Assembly (NCBI RefSeq): GCF_900101495.1
Contig: NZ_FMUS01000019.1
Span: 1 to 64,000, forward strand
Length of the DNA: 64,000 nucleotides
From: Alkaliphilus peptidifermentans DSM 18978
Lineage (GTDB): Bacteria > Bacillota > Clostridia > Peptostreptococcales > Natronincolaceae
Reading direction: 5' to 3'
How positions within the stretch are numbered: position 1 is the stretch's first letter; every line of letters starts with the position of its first letter. The translations under genes were made by a program, and so were the position numbers. The notes under the pieces were generated by a model. It saw only the letters and a list, made by a program, of their open reading frames with translations. It made no database searches and was not told the origin of the DNA. Shown piece by piece: positions 34,661 through 42,504 of this stretch.

Positions 34661-35276
34661 TACGATCAGCTCCTACATCAACTAATTCCTTCAATTGAAC
34701 AATCATTTCCTTAAACATAAATGAAATTTCATATTTTAATATATCGGCAATTAATATTAGGTCAATTGTGTCAATTGCATTGCTTAAATCTATTAGCACA
34801 CCATCTAACTTTTTGATTTGAATTGAATATTTTTCCCAAACATCAAATTTTTCTGTTTTAGCAGAATAATTATGGGTTTTATTTATTGAGTGGAATGTCT
34901 CTAAAATCCACTGAATTGCTTCAATTAAGTCTCCTAATTTATTAATGTCATCTTCCTTTAAATAGTTAGCACTATAGAATGTATCTGCTAGAGCCTCTAT
35001 TTGCGGTGTAGCCTTTTCTAAATAGTCTAATGTGTTTAAAAAAATCTCATTAATAAATTCCTTAATTGTTGATACTTCAATGATTATCTCTTCAATCAAG
35101 CTAATGTTATCCTCTATAAAAGCTTGGTAGTCTTGGATGCTCTCTCCATCTATAATTACATTATTTAAAATATAGTCAGAAGAACTACAAAAGCCTTCTA
35201 TTGTATTTATAATGCTATTAACTTCACTTGCTTTATTTTCGAACTTAAATTCATTATCTAATATTTTTAATTTCAT
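34650..35276 (-). CDS. Helical protein of unknown function linked to flagellin
   Basis: 208 residues, strongly acidic and helical, with no cysteine cluster, membrane segment or known active site (LKILDNEFKFENKASEVNSIINTIEGFC start; LNTLDYLEKATPQIEALADTFYSAN; DLSNAIDTIDLILIADILKYEISFMFKEMIVQLKELVD). I do not recognise a family for sure; helical proteins of this size often sit between hag and maf in clostridia. It overlaps maf by 11 nt, so a role in flagellin glycosylation or export is likely, e.g. a chaperone or Maf partner. First gene of the glycosylation operon, about 195 nt after hag. Confidence 0.8.
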   Translation of the reverse strand: MKLKILDNEFKFENKASEVNSIINTIEGFCSSSDYILNNVIIDGESIQDYQAFIEDNISLIEEIIIEVSTIKEFINEIFLNTLDYLEKATPQIEALADTFYSANYLKEDDINKLGDLIEAIQWILETFHSINKTHNYSAKTEKFDVWEKYSIQIKKLDGVLIDLSNAIDTIDLILIADILKYEISFMFKEMIVQLKELVDVGADRSVN

Positions 35277-35425
35277 ATTATACCCCCGATATTATAAATT
35301 CACTTAGAATCGAATTTTGTCATTATATAAATATATCGGTCTCATCTTGACATTTCTTTAATAAGTATGCAGTAGAAATATTTGTAAACCATTAATAATG
35401 TAAGTTATTTATAGTTTGATTGAAC

Positions 35426-35455
35426 AAAAAAAAGAGGAGATTTTCTCCTCTTTTT
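35426..35455 (-). terminator. Terminator after hag
   Basis: AAAGAGGAGA (35431-35440) and TCTCCTCTTT (35444-35453) pair perfectly around TTT, with A and T runs outside. It ends the very abundant hag mRNA and separates it from the glycosylation operon. Confidence 0.9.
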
Positions 35456-35470
35456 ATAAATCCTTAATAA

Positions 35471-36301
35471 CTATCTTAATAATTGAAGTACTCCTTGAGG
35501 AGCTTGGTTAGCTTGAGCCAACATAGCTGTAGAAGCTTGTTGTAAAATGTTTTGCTTAGTGAATTCCATCATTTCCTTAGCCATATCTACGTCTCTGATT
35601 CTAGACTCAGAAGCTTGTAGGTTTTCAGCATAGGTATCTAAATTCTTAATAGTATGCTCAAGTCTGTTTTGATTTGCTCCTAAGTACGAATGCATTTTAC
35701 TTACTGCATTAATCTGAGTTTCAATATTCCCTAAAGCTGTTGCCGCTGTAGCTTGGCCTGACAAGCTATAGCCGGATATTGCTGCAGCAACAGTTGTTAA
35801 ATTGAAGTTAGCAACTGCTAAATCAAGTGTCTGTGTATTCTCTGCACCAATTTGCAAGGTAATGTTTGTGCCATTTCCACCAGATCCATTTAATAATTTG
35901 ATACCATTGAATTTAGTATTATCTTTGATATCATTTATTTGCTTAGTTAATTCTGCAACTTCCTCTTGAATTCTTGGTAAGTCATTTGCTGTATCATAAG
36001 TTCCATGAGCAGCTTGAGTTGCCAATTCTCTTACTCTTACAAGCATTGCACTAACTTCATTTAAGTTACCTTCTGCAGTTTGAATTAAAGAGATACCATC
36101 TTGAGCATTTCTAGAAGCTTGTTGTAAACCTCTGATTTGAGATCTCATTTTTTCAGAGATAGAAAGACCAGCAGCGTCATCAGCAGCTCTGTTGATTCTA
36201 AAACCTGAAGAAAGCTTTTCCATTGATTTTGCTCCGCCATTGTTAGAAATACCTAGTTGACGATGTGTGTTCATAGCCATAATGTTGTTATTAATTCTCA
36301 T
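35471..36301 (-). CDS. hag: Flagellin
   Basis: Filament subunit, 276 residues, a short form with D0 and D1 helices and almost no D2/D3 domain. Conserved N-terminal end MRINNNIMAMNTHRQLGISNNGGAKSMEKLSSGFRINRAADDAAGLSISEKMRSQIRGLQQASRNAQDGIS and C-terminal SRIRDVDMAKEMMEFTKQNILQQASTAMLAQANQAPQGVLQLLR. The middle (about 140-195) is rich in Ser/Thr/Ala and holds the likely O-glycosylation sites for the nonulosonic acid made by the next operon. Controlled by a sigma-D promoter and CsrA sites in the leader. Confidence 0.98.
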   Translation of the reverse strand: MRINNNIMAMNTHRQLGISNNGGAKSMEKLSSGFRINRAADDAAGLSISEKMRSQIRGLQQASRNAQDGISLIQTAEGNLNEVSAMLVRVRELATQAAHGTYDTANDLPRIQEEVAELTKQINDIKDNTKFNGIKLLNGSGGNGTNITLQIGAENTQTLDLAVANFNLTTVAAAISGYSLSGQATAATALGNIETQINAVSKMHSYLGANQNRLEHTIKNLDTYAENLQASESRIRDVDMAKEMMEFTKQNILQQASTAMLAQANQAPQGVLQLLR

Positions 36302-36309
36302 TTGTAATT

Positions 36310-36346
36310 CCTCCTTGAATTTTTATTTACCCTGACATCCTTGTCT
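36310..36346 (-). promoter_or_regulatory. Two CsrA-binding sites in the hag leader
   Basis: On the minus strand AGACAAGGATGT (36346-36335) matches 11 of 12 positions of the CsrA consensus RUACARGGAUGU; GGA lies in the loop of an imperfect CCC..AGACA/TGTC..GGG hairpin. CAAGGAGG (36317-36310) is the ribosome site and a second GGA site, so bound CsrA would block translation. The Bacillus hag leader has the same two-site layout. Confidence 0.82.
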
Positions 36347-36347
36347 G

Positions 36348-36371
36348 GGCTTAAAATAATTATTTTAAGCC
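36348..36371 (-). other. 24-nt perfect palindrome in the hag leader
   Basis: GGCTTAAAATAA (36348-36359) and TTATTTTAAGCC (36360-36371) form an uninterrupted palindrome just upstream of the CsrA sites. In the mRNA it is a long stem that may stabilise the 5' leader. Confidence 0.65.
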
Positions 36372-36429
36372 ACATCTTTAATCTACTGCCGGCGTTGTAG
36401 AAAAATGATGTTTTTTAGCTTATACAATA

Positions 36430-36457
36430 TATATCGGAAGCTTAATATAAAACTTTA
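36430..36457 (-). promoter_or_regulatory. Sigma-D (flagellar) promoter of hag
   Basis: On the minus strand TAAA (36457-36454) is followed after 15 bp by TCCGATAT (36438-36431), close to TAAA-N15-GCCGATAA. It lies 130 bp before the flagellin start, leaving room for the CsrA leader. Confidence 0.8.
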
Positions 36458-36481
36458 GCGAAAAATTTAAAAATAATATAT

Positions 36482-36706
36482 TTATTTTTTGAAAATATCC
36501 TTCAATTGGTCAAGATTTTGTTTTTGACCACTAGCTGTTTTGTTTTCTTCTTGTATTTCTAGATAAATTTCTTTTCTATAAATTTCAATATCCTTAGGAG
36601 CTGATATTCCAATTTTCACCTTGCCTTCTTCAATTCCAAGTACTTTAACTTCAATATTATTACCTAGTACAATGCTCTCATCAATTTTTCTTGTTAAAAC
36701 TAGCAT
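36482..36706 (-). CDS. csrA: Carbon storage regulator CsrA
   Basis: 74-residue RNA-binding dimer that represses translation of hag by covering its ribosome site; freed FliW titrates it. [55 protein letters not shown] is the full CsrA core with the RNA-binding residues near the N-terminal LTRK and the VKIGISAP strand. The C-terminal extra 15 residues ([16 protein letters not shown]) are typical of the Firmicute form. It follows fliW by 13 nt and precedes hag. Confidence 0.98.
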   Translation of the reverse strand: MLVLTRKIDESIVLGNNIEVKVLGIEEGKVKIGISAPKDIEIYRKEIYLEIQEENKTASGQKQNLDQLKDIFKK

Positions 36707-36719
36707 ATGCTGGCCCCTC

Positions 36720-37163
36720 CTAACCCGTCTTTTTTATTTCGTCAATTATGTAGTGCTTTGTTTGATATTTTGTGTCATCCAATACAATTTGCTTTCCTTT
36801 TTTGTTTTTTGTATTAATGATAATTGGGGCCTTCAGGTTAGCAGTCATTTTATTAATGTCATCTGGTACAACAACAATAGTATGCACTGAAACAATTTCG
36901 GGAGATTCAATTTCTAGCTTTTCTAAAATACTTTTGGGTATCTGAAAGTCGTAATCCTCCATAAAAAGGAAGGGATTAATTATTACAAAAGCCAGAGAAG
37001 GCTCCTCTATAGATTGTAGCCAATGAAATGGAACATCTTTATCGGGATTTTCAATAATTACATATTTCTTATTTTCTTCAAAGGCTGGTATTCCATCGGG
37101 AAAATGAATTACTTCCTCTAGACCCACTTCTATCTCACCAAAATGCCGGGTTTCTATAATCAT
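36720..37163 (-). CDS. fliW: Flagellar assembly factor FliW
   Basis: FliW binds flagellin until flagellin is exported, then binds CsrA and relieves repression of hag. 147 residues from ATG 37163, which has AAAGGAGTG 6 nt upstream; the 11 codons further up lie before this site. The core [34 protein letters not shown] and [23 protein letters not shown] is the FliW beta-barrel signature. fliW and csrA form a small operon with the DUF6470 gene. Confidence 0.97.
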   Translation of the reverse strand: MIIETRHFGEIEVGLEEVIHFPDGIPAFEENKKYVIIENPDKDVPFHWLQSIEEPSLAFVIINPFLFMEDYDFQIPKSILEKLEIESPEIVSVHTIVVVPDDINKMTANLKAPIIINTKNKKGKQIVLDDTKYQTKHYIIDEIKKTG

Positions 37164-37188
37164 ACTTATCACTCCTTTGATAATATCC

Positions 37189-37758
37189 TTAGCCAATATA
37201 AGTATCTAATTTATTACCTACAAATTCTATATTGATTTTATTTTTCTGTTTTAAATAAATGTCTAATTTCCCAGGGTAATATTCAATGCTAGGTTTAATA
37301 TTTCCCATTTTCATATCAATATAACCTTTTTCAAACTCACCTGTTACTTTGCCAGGTATAACGGTAATTTTAGGCCTAGATTTAGGAATCATATCAAATC
37401 TAACTTCCTTACTTTTCTTAAATCTGTTCCTTTTTGCAATTTTTGCAATAACAGGCCCCTTATTCTTATTAATACTAGACATTTCCTTTCCTTCTCGTGC
37501 AATTCTGGCTATTCCCTCTAACGCAGCATTTCTACCCTTAGCTGCATAAATCCTATTTATTTCCATAATGCCTTTTAGACCAGCTTCAGAAAAACACTGC
37601 CGCTGGTCTATTAATAATACTGCATCTGTCATTTTTATTTTTGATTTTGCATCTATTGATCTCAATTTCATAGGCCATTGGTTCTGCTGTATTGAGTATT
37701 GTCCATTGGTTCCTTCAATACCTATTAATGCATTTTGAGATTGTATACGTATTTCCAT
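37189..37758 (-). CDS. DUF6470 family protein (YviE-like)
   Basis: 189 residues. EIRIQSQNALIGIEGTNGQYSIQQNQWPMKLRSIDAKSKIKMTDAVLLIDQRQCFSEAG is the DUF6470 N-terminus seen between flgL and fliW in many Firmicutes (YviE in Bacillus). The middle is basic (NKNKGPVIAKIAKRNRFKKSKEVRFDMIPKSRPKITVIPG) and the end is strand-rich. The biochemical role is unknown, but the constant position suggests a flagellar filament function. The start is set at the ATG 37758, 6 nt after GGTG, four codons after the first possible ATG. Confidence 0.85.
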   Translation of the reverse strand: MEIRIQSQNALIGIEGTNGQYSIQQNQWPMKLRSIDAKSKIKMTDAVLLIDQRQCFSEAGLKGIMEINRIYAAKGRNAALEGIARIAREGKEMSSINKNKGPVIAKIAKRNRFKKSKEVRFDMIPKSRPKITVIPGKVTGEFEKGYIDMKMGNIKPSIEYYPGKLDIYLKQKNKINIEFVGNKLDTYIG

Positions 37759-37812
37759 CTCAATCACCATACCTTATAATACTTTTCGATTTAAACTCAA
37801 GTTTTTGAAAAA

Positions 37813-38763
37813 CTACCTTAGAAAGTCCAGCAAAGAAGGCTGAATAATTCGTGCCCCTATGGCTAATGAGGATTGATATACATTTTCTTGCATTGTGAGA
37901 TTCATATAAACCTCTGCTAAATCTGCGTCCTCTATTTCTGATAGAAGCTTAGTAAAATTAACTATATCATCTCCAATTCGGTTTTGAACCAGCTCCATCC
38001 TATTCATCTTTGCACCAATTTGTGACCTTGCGGTTAGATTGATATCCACGTATTTGTCTATATCATCTAGGGCATTCGTTAAGGCTTGATTATTTTCTGC
38101 ATCTAAATAACCCTCAATTTCTTCAATCAATTGGATTAACCCAGCCTTAGTTCCGGCAGCTACGGTTTTATCTCCTGGAGCTGGAGTTGTTATATTATCA
38201 AACACTTCGAAGCCTAATGAGTTAATTTCGATTTTATCGTTGACACCAACTTCAAATTGTATTTTATCATCTACATCTGCAGGGTTATACATATTTGTCA
38301 AATCAACTTTATAATTTCCATTTTCATCAAACAATTGCACATCGGTTTTCTTGCCAGAAAAAACATACTTTCCAGCATATGTTGTGTTACCATAGCTAAT
38401 AATTTGATTTTTCAGTTCAGAGACTTCCTCTTTAATTTTAATCATATCATCATTTGTTAAAACCCCATTTGCTGCCTTACCTGTTAAATCTCTAAGTCTT
38501 AACAATACTTGACCAACACCCTTAATAGCAAGCTCTGTAGTTTCTAAAAAAGAAACTACATCATCCACATTTTTTTTATACTGTTGCAGTTCATTGATAT
38601 CTGCCCGTATTTTCATGCTACGAGTAATACCTACAGGATCATCTGAAGGCAAATGAATTCTTTTAGTTGTTGAAGCTTGCATCATGGTCTTATTCATTTG
38701 TTGTAGGTTTCTATTTAAATTAAGCATCATTCGATTCATTATCATATTATTAGTTACACGCAT
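37813..38763 (-). CDS. flgL: Flagellar hook-filament junction protein FlgL
   Basis: Second junction protein between hook and filament (HAP3). 316 residues with flagellin-like ends: MRVTNNMIMNRMMLNLNRNLQQMNKTMMQASTTKRIHLPSDDPVGITRSMKIRADINELQQYKKN at the N-terminus and LLSEIEDADLAEVYMNLTMQENVYQSSLAIGARIIQPSLLDFLR at the C-terminus, characteristic of FlgL. GGAGGTGTAATCA precedes the ATG. It follows flgK by 55 nt in the flagellar operon. Confidence 0.97.
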   Translation of the reverse strand: MRVTNNMIMNRMMLNLNRNLQQMNKTMMQASTTKRIHLPSDDPVGITRSMKIRADINELQQYKKNVDDVVSFLETTELAIKGVGQVLLRLRDLTGKAANGVLTNDDMIKIKEEVSELKNQIISYGNTTYAGKYVFSGKKTDVQLFDENGNYKVDLTNMYNPADVDDKIQFEVGVNDKIEINSLGFEVFDNITTPAPGDKTVAAGTKAGLIQLIEEIEGYLDAENNQALTNALDDIDKYVDINLTARSQIGAKMNRMELVQNRIGDDIVNFTKLLSEIEDADLAEVYMNLTMQENVYQSSLAIGARIIQPSLLDFLR

Positions 38764-38818
38764 TGATTACACCTCCAGTATTAATAGGTTAACTATTTCA
38801 TAGGTTTTAAACTATTAG

Positions 38819-40306
38819 CTATCTACCAACTATTCCTATTCTATTAATTACAACATCCAGCATTTCATCAATAGTGGTTATCATTCTGGCAGCAGCATTA
38901 TAGGCATGCTGGAATCTAACCATATTGGATAATTCTTCATCCATTGATACACTGGATATAGCCATCCGTTGACTATCAATTTGAGCCACTAGAAAGGTTT
39001 GATTCTGACTCATCCTAATGGCTTCCTGTAAATCAACCCCTAGATTTCCAATGAGGGATTTAATGAAGTCCTCTGGTTTACCCTCACTAAACATACTGGA
39101 AAGATGTCGCAGCTCTGCCAATCTTAAAGCCTGAGAACCGTCTCCTGGTAATAAATTTGCCGTTTTGGAGGCTGCTATTTTATTTGGATCCGAATCAATA
39201 TCCAAGGATATCTTAATGTTCTTTGCAGTAATTCCTACCAATGGGTCAATATCTGCTGTAGCCACACCAAAGGCCGTAAAGAAGGCAGTCCCAGTGTTCC
39301 CCTTTAAGTCAAAGCCAGCCATATGAATTTCATTGACTTTTTCGGCAAAAACACTGACAAATCTGTTGAGTTCATTTATGTAGTATGGAACCCCTTTGCT
39401 GCTTCCACTATTTCCATCTCTTATATCTAATAGGCCCTTCAATTCTCCTCCAAGGGCTTTTACACTTATCATATCTCCGTTGGCCCATCTAATTTGCCTC
39501 ATTTGAATTTGATCATCAAAGGAACTGGGATTTTCAACGCTTGCATCCAGCTTATTTACTCTATCATGATAAACTAATGGTTGTCCATTAATTTGAAGTG
39601 ATAGCTTATTGTTTGCGATATTGTTAATATCTCCTACTTCTACTACATCAACATTAACCAACTTAGACAATTCATCAATCAAAACATTTCTTCTATCTCG
39701 AAGATCGTTGGCGTTACTGCCATCAGATTCTACACGATATATTTGAGAATTTAATAAAGCTATTTGATCTGCATACGAATTGATAGAATTAACAGTAGTT
39801 GCTATTTCAAAATTTAGATCAATAGCCATTTTCTCTAGCTGCTTGTACATATGATTTACAGTGTTGGTAAATGTGGTTGCCCTTTCTCTGACCATTGTTC
39901 TGGTTGTTATGCTTTCAGGAGTTTTATGTAGCTCTTGAAAAGAAGAGAATAGTTCATCCATAACTGTAGTAATTCCTGATTTAGAAGGTTCATTTATAAT
40001 AGCCTCTATAAAAGCAAGTCCTTCCTGCTTTGCTTCCCAATAGCCTAAAGTAGTTGCTTCTCCTCTATACTTAAAATCCAAGAATTCATTTCTTGCATTG
40101 GTTATAGATAGAGTGTCAACTCCTGTACCTAGCATTCCTTGCCCACCAAACAATGCCATAGGAGTGCTTTGCACCTGATTCAACCTCTGTCGGGAATAAC
40201 CCTTTGTATTTGCATTAGCTATATTGTGACCAGTAATATCTAATGCCCGTTGAGCAGCAAATAAGCCTGATCGTACTGTATTAAAACCTGTAAATGTCGA
40301 TCGCAT
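38819..40306 (-). CDS. flgK: Flagellar hook-filament junction protein FlgK
   Basis: First hook-associated protein (HAP1). 495 residues: RSTFTGFNTVRSGLFAAQRALDITGHNIANANTKGYSRQRLNQVQSTPMALFGGQGMLGTGV start with the ANTKGYSRQR signature, long middle region, and the C-terminal SVSMDEELSNMVRFQHAYNAAARMITTIDEMLDVVINRIG. Exported by the flagellar type III system with FlgN as chaperone. Starts 20 nt after flgN with AAGGGGGAC before the ATG. Confidence 0.97.
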   Translation of the reverse strand: MRSTFTGFNTVRSGLFAAQRALDITGHNIANANTKGYSRQRLNQVQSTPMALFGGQGMLGTGVDTLSITNARNEFLDFKYRGEATTLGYWEAKQEGLAFIEAIINEPSKSGITTVMDELFSSFQELHKTPESITTRTMVRERATTFTNTVNHMYKQLEKMAIDLNFEIATTVNSINSYADQIALLNSQIYRVESDGSNANDLRDRRNVLIDELSKLVNVDVVEVGDINNIANNKLSLQINGQPLVYHDRVNKLDASVENPSSFDDQIQMRQIRWANGDMISVKALGGELKGLLDIRDGNSGSSKGVPYYINELNRFVSVFAEKVNEIHMAGFDLKGNTGTAFFTAFGVATADIDPLVGITAKNIKISLDIDSDPNKIAASKTANLLPGDGSQALRLAELRHLSSMFSEGKPEDFIKSLIGNLGVDLQEAIRMSQNQTFLVAQIDSQRMAISSVSMDEELSNMVRFQHAYNAAARMITTIDEMLDVVINRIGIVGR

Positions 40307-40327
40307 ATTGGTCCCCCTTTTCTATAT

Positions 40328-40825
40328 CTATATACGAGCATCAAATAAATTAATCTTTTGTTTATCCTTTTCCGTAGCCTTACCACCGTAAGTATTGCCT
40401 TCGCGCATATCACTGGTTAATACTTCAAAATTAAAATGAATATACTCAAGATGTTGCTTCAGCATCTTCTCATTCAACTCATTTACTTCCTTTATTTCAT
40501 TTATTATTTCTAATAGCTCATCTCTGATTTCATCAATCTCTTTTACAATTTTGTCATCTTTAATATAAAGAAGAAATTCAGATACGCTGGTAATTTCGTC
40601 GACTTCCAGTGCTTCAGCAACATTGACAAGTACAGATCTACGAAGCTTTTCAAAGGTTCCCATCTTCATAAGATACTGTTGCTCTTTTTGTGTCATCATT
40701 TCTAGCTCTTTCATATTGCCCAATCGTATAACCTCTATTTTTTTCTTTTCCAGCTTAAGAATTTCCTCATACATGTTTTTTTCATGGTTTAGTGATTCTA
40801 TTAACTGTTCAATTGATTTTTTCAT
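40328..40825 (-). CDS. flgN: FlgN family export chaperone
   Basis: 165 residues, almost entirely coiled-coil helix rich in Glu/Lys (MKKSIEQLIESLNHEKNMYEEILKLEKKKIEVIRLGNMKELEMMTQKEQQYLMKMGTFEKLRR), matching the FlgN family that chaperones FlgK and FlgL. The ATG at 40825 sits 5 nt after GGGGTG; the three codons further up start at a GTG within that site. Order flgM-flgN-flgK-flgL is the standard one. The C-terminal part is polar and not conserved. Confidence 0.93.
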   Translation of the reverse strand: MKKSIEQLIESLNHEKNMYEEILKLEKKKIEVIRLGNMKELEMMTQKEQQYLMKMGTFEKLRRSVLVNVAEALEVDEITSVSEFLLYIKDDKIVKEIDEIRDELLEIINEIKEVNELNEKMLKQHLEYIHFNFEVLTSDMREGNTYGGKATEKDKQKINLFDARI

Positions 40826-40855
40826 GTTATTCACCCCGACCTTATTCTAAAAAAC

Positions 40856-41149
40856 CTATATTTTTTTATCAATTTGAATTCCTTCTAGCATTTTTTCTGC
40901 AATTTCACTTCCCGTTACATTATAGGTCCCCTGTTGTATTCTATCCTTTATTTCCTTCACCTTTTCTTCCCTTATCTCTGGTAGGTTTTTAAGTGCCCTA
41001 AATGCCATCTGTAGCTCCTTCACGTTGTTAGAAAGCTCTAATTTATCCTTTGGAAAATCTGCACCCTTTACTCCCTCAGCAGCTGTCTTATTTGCTTTAT
41101 CGTATATTTTCATCACCTTAGTGATATTGGGATTATTAAAAATTTTCAT
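40856..41149 (-). CDS. flgM: Anti-sigma-D factor FlgM
   Basis: FlgM holds the flagellar sigma factor SigD/FliA inactive until the hook is finished. 97 residues with KLELSNNVKELQMAFRALKNLPEIREEKVKEIKDRIQQGTYNVTGSEIAEKMLEGI, the C-terminal FlgM domain that binds sigma-28 (the RVxxIKxxIxxGxYxVxxxxIAxKM type pattern). The N-terminus is flexible. GTTGAGGTG precedes the ATG. Just upstream lies a strong sigma-D promoter, so FlgM controls its own synthesis. Confidence 0.96.
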   Translation of the reverse strand: MKIFNNPNITKVMKIYDKANKTAAEGVKGADFPKDKLELSNNVKELQMAFRALKNLPEIREEKVKEIKDRIQQGTYNVTGSEIAEKMLEGIQIDKKI

Positions 41150-41189
41150 AAAAACACCTCAACTTTGCACGTTTTATTTACTATCTTTA

Positions 41190-41216
41190 TTATCGGCATC
41201 ATTGAGGTATTTCTTA
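41190..41216 (-). promoter_or_regulatory. Sigma-D promoter of flgM
   Basis: On the minus strand TAAG (41216-41213) and a perfect GCCGATAA (41197-41190) are 15 bp apart. It lies between the yvyF stop and flgM, 40 bp before the start codon. Confidence 0.88.
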
Positions 41217-41219
41217 ACA

Positions 41220-41633
41220 TTATTTATTTTTTTTTCTCATTTCGGCAATATGCATTTTTGTTTTTAAACCACTTTCTACTTTTTTCTCTACACTCCTGGG
41301 CTTCATCACTGATTGAAATTCCTTCTTCAGCTCTACTGTACATATTTCACAAAATCTTCCTGATCGAATAGGCTTTCCGCAGCGTTCGCAGTCTAGAAAA
41401 AAATTACTTTCTTCACGTATTTCAATTCTATTTTCTCTTAGATACCTCAGTATCTGCTTTTCTGTAACTTCTGTTTCTTCAGACACTTCCTTTACCGAAG
41501 CGCCAGGATGATCATATAGATAATCCTTTACCTTTTTAAAATCACCTTCATCATCAGTGGCACACCTTGAGCATATATCACTGCCCTTAAAAGCAAATAC
41601 TCTTCCACATTTTGAACAGTTTCTTAAATCCAT
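41220..41633 (-). CDS. yvyF: Flagellar operon zinc-ribbon protein YvyF
   Basis: 137 residues with two zinc-ribbon clusters: NCSKCGRVF ... CSRC (Cys5-Cys8 and Cys22-Cys25) at the start and DCERCGKPIRSGRFCEIC (about 80-98) near the end, with a winged-helix-like stretch KEVSEETEVTEKQILRYLRENRIEI between. This is the YvyF/TIGR03826 family, always next to comF and flgM in Firmicutes; its molecular role is not settled. Its start overlaps the last codons of comF. A shorter paralogue is at 21386-21625. Confidence 0.92.
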   Translation of the reverse strand: MDLRNCSKCGRVFAFKGSDICSRCATDDEGDFKKVKDYLYDHPGASVKEVSEETEVTEKQILRYLRENRIEIREESNFFLDCERCGKPIRSGRFCEICTVELKKEFQSVMKPRSVEKKVESGLKTKMHIAEMRKKNK

Positions 41634-42367
41634 ACTTTCCCCTCCTCCTTCGTTCTTCGCGCTAACGTTAAAACTTTAACAGAACTGGCGCCTGCTTCAA
41701 TTAAAATTTTACAACAGGCTTCTACTGTAGCTCCAGTAGTTACAATATCGTCGATTAAAAGTATTTCTTTATTGGCAAATTCAACTGGGTCTAAAATATA
41801 GAATGCTTCTTCTACATTTTTTTGTCTGCTTTGTCTCGATAAGTGGTGCATCACCTTTGTATCCCTTATACGGATAAGGTTATTTTTTATACATGGTATA
41901 TTACAACCCTTGCTTAAATATTTTGCTAATAGGTAGGCTTGGTTAAAACCTCTCTCTTTTTCTCTCTTTTTATGTAGGGGTACTGCTACAATACAATTAA
42001 ACATTATTCCTGCTTTTAAAATATAGTCCATCATCATTTCTGCCATCATTCTAGCCATAAAGGTTTCTTGATTATATTTTAATCGGTAAATTATTTTTTT
42101 TGAAGCATTATTGTATTTTACAACTGAAAAAATCCTAATAGGAATCGCTTCCCTAATAGCTGAAGTTTGAATCCATATTCCTGTATCAAGAAAAGCAATT
42201 TTACTATAACAGTCTTTGCAGAGGCTATACTTCTCTTTGTATATAGATTTCTTACATATAACACAGGTAATTCCCTCTGGATATATAATCTCCCAAAAAG
42301 CATCACCATAAGCCTTTATATAATTAACATAGAATGAATTTATCTTATTCATTATTTTATCTTCCAT
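41624..42367 (-). CDS. comF: ComF family phosphoribosyltransferase-like protein
   Basis: In Bacillus ComFC is needed for DNA uptake; the fold is that of a phosphoribosyltransferase. About 247 residues. A zinc-ribbon-type CVICKKSIYKEKYSLCKDC lies near the start and the PRTase signature VAVPLHKKREKERGFNQAYLLAKYL, then NKEILLIDDIVTTGATVEACCKILIEAGA (PRPP-binding loop) near the end. I set the start at ATG 42367 with AAGGA 7 nt before; a TTG eight codons earlier, with AAGGG before it, is also possible. The gene overlaps yvyF and ends the region shared with recD2. Confidence 0.94.
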   Translation of the reverse strand: MEDKIMNKINSFYVNYIKAYGDAFWEIIYPEGITCVICKKSIYKEKYSLCKDCYSKIAFLDTGIWIQTSAIREAIPIRIFSVVKYNNASKKIIYRLKYNQETFMARMMAEMMMDYILKAGIMFNCIVAVPLHKKREKERGFNQAYLLAKYLSKGCNIPCIKNNLIRIRDTKVMHHLSRQSRQKNVEEAFYILDPVEFANKEILLIDDIVTTGATVEACCKILIEAGASSVKVLTLARRTKEEGKVWI

Positions 42368-42504
42368 ACTTAATTCCTTAGGCCTCTTCAATTTTTTCCC
42401 TTTTTCTATTAAATTCTACACTATTCTATATTTTCCCTTTTTTATTATAAATATAGTACTATAGTACTCTGTTAAATGCTGAATTTAAATTTAAGTCTTT
42501 ACAA

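Noticed and set aside
36621-36890. Plus-strand ORF over csrA and fliW
   Set aside because: Antisense shadow of well-recognised genes.
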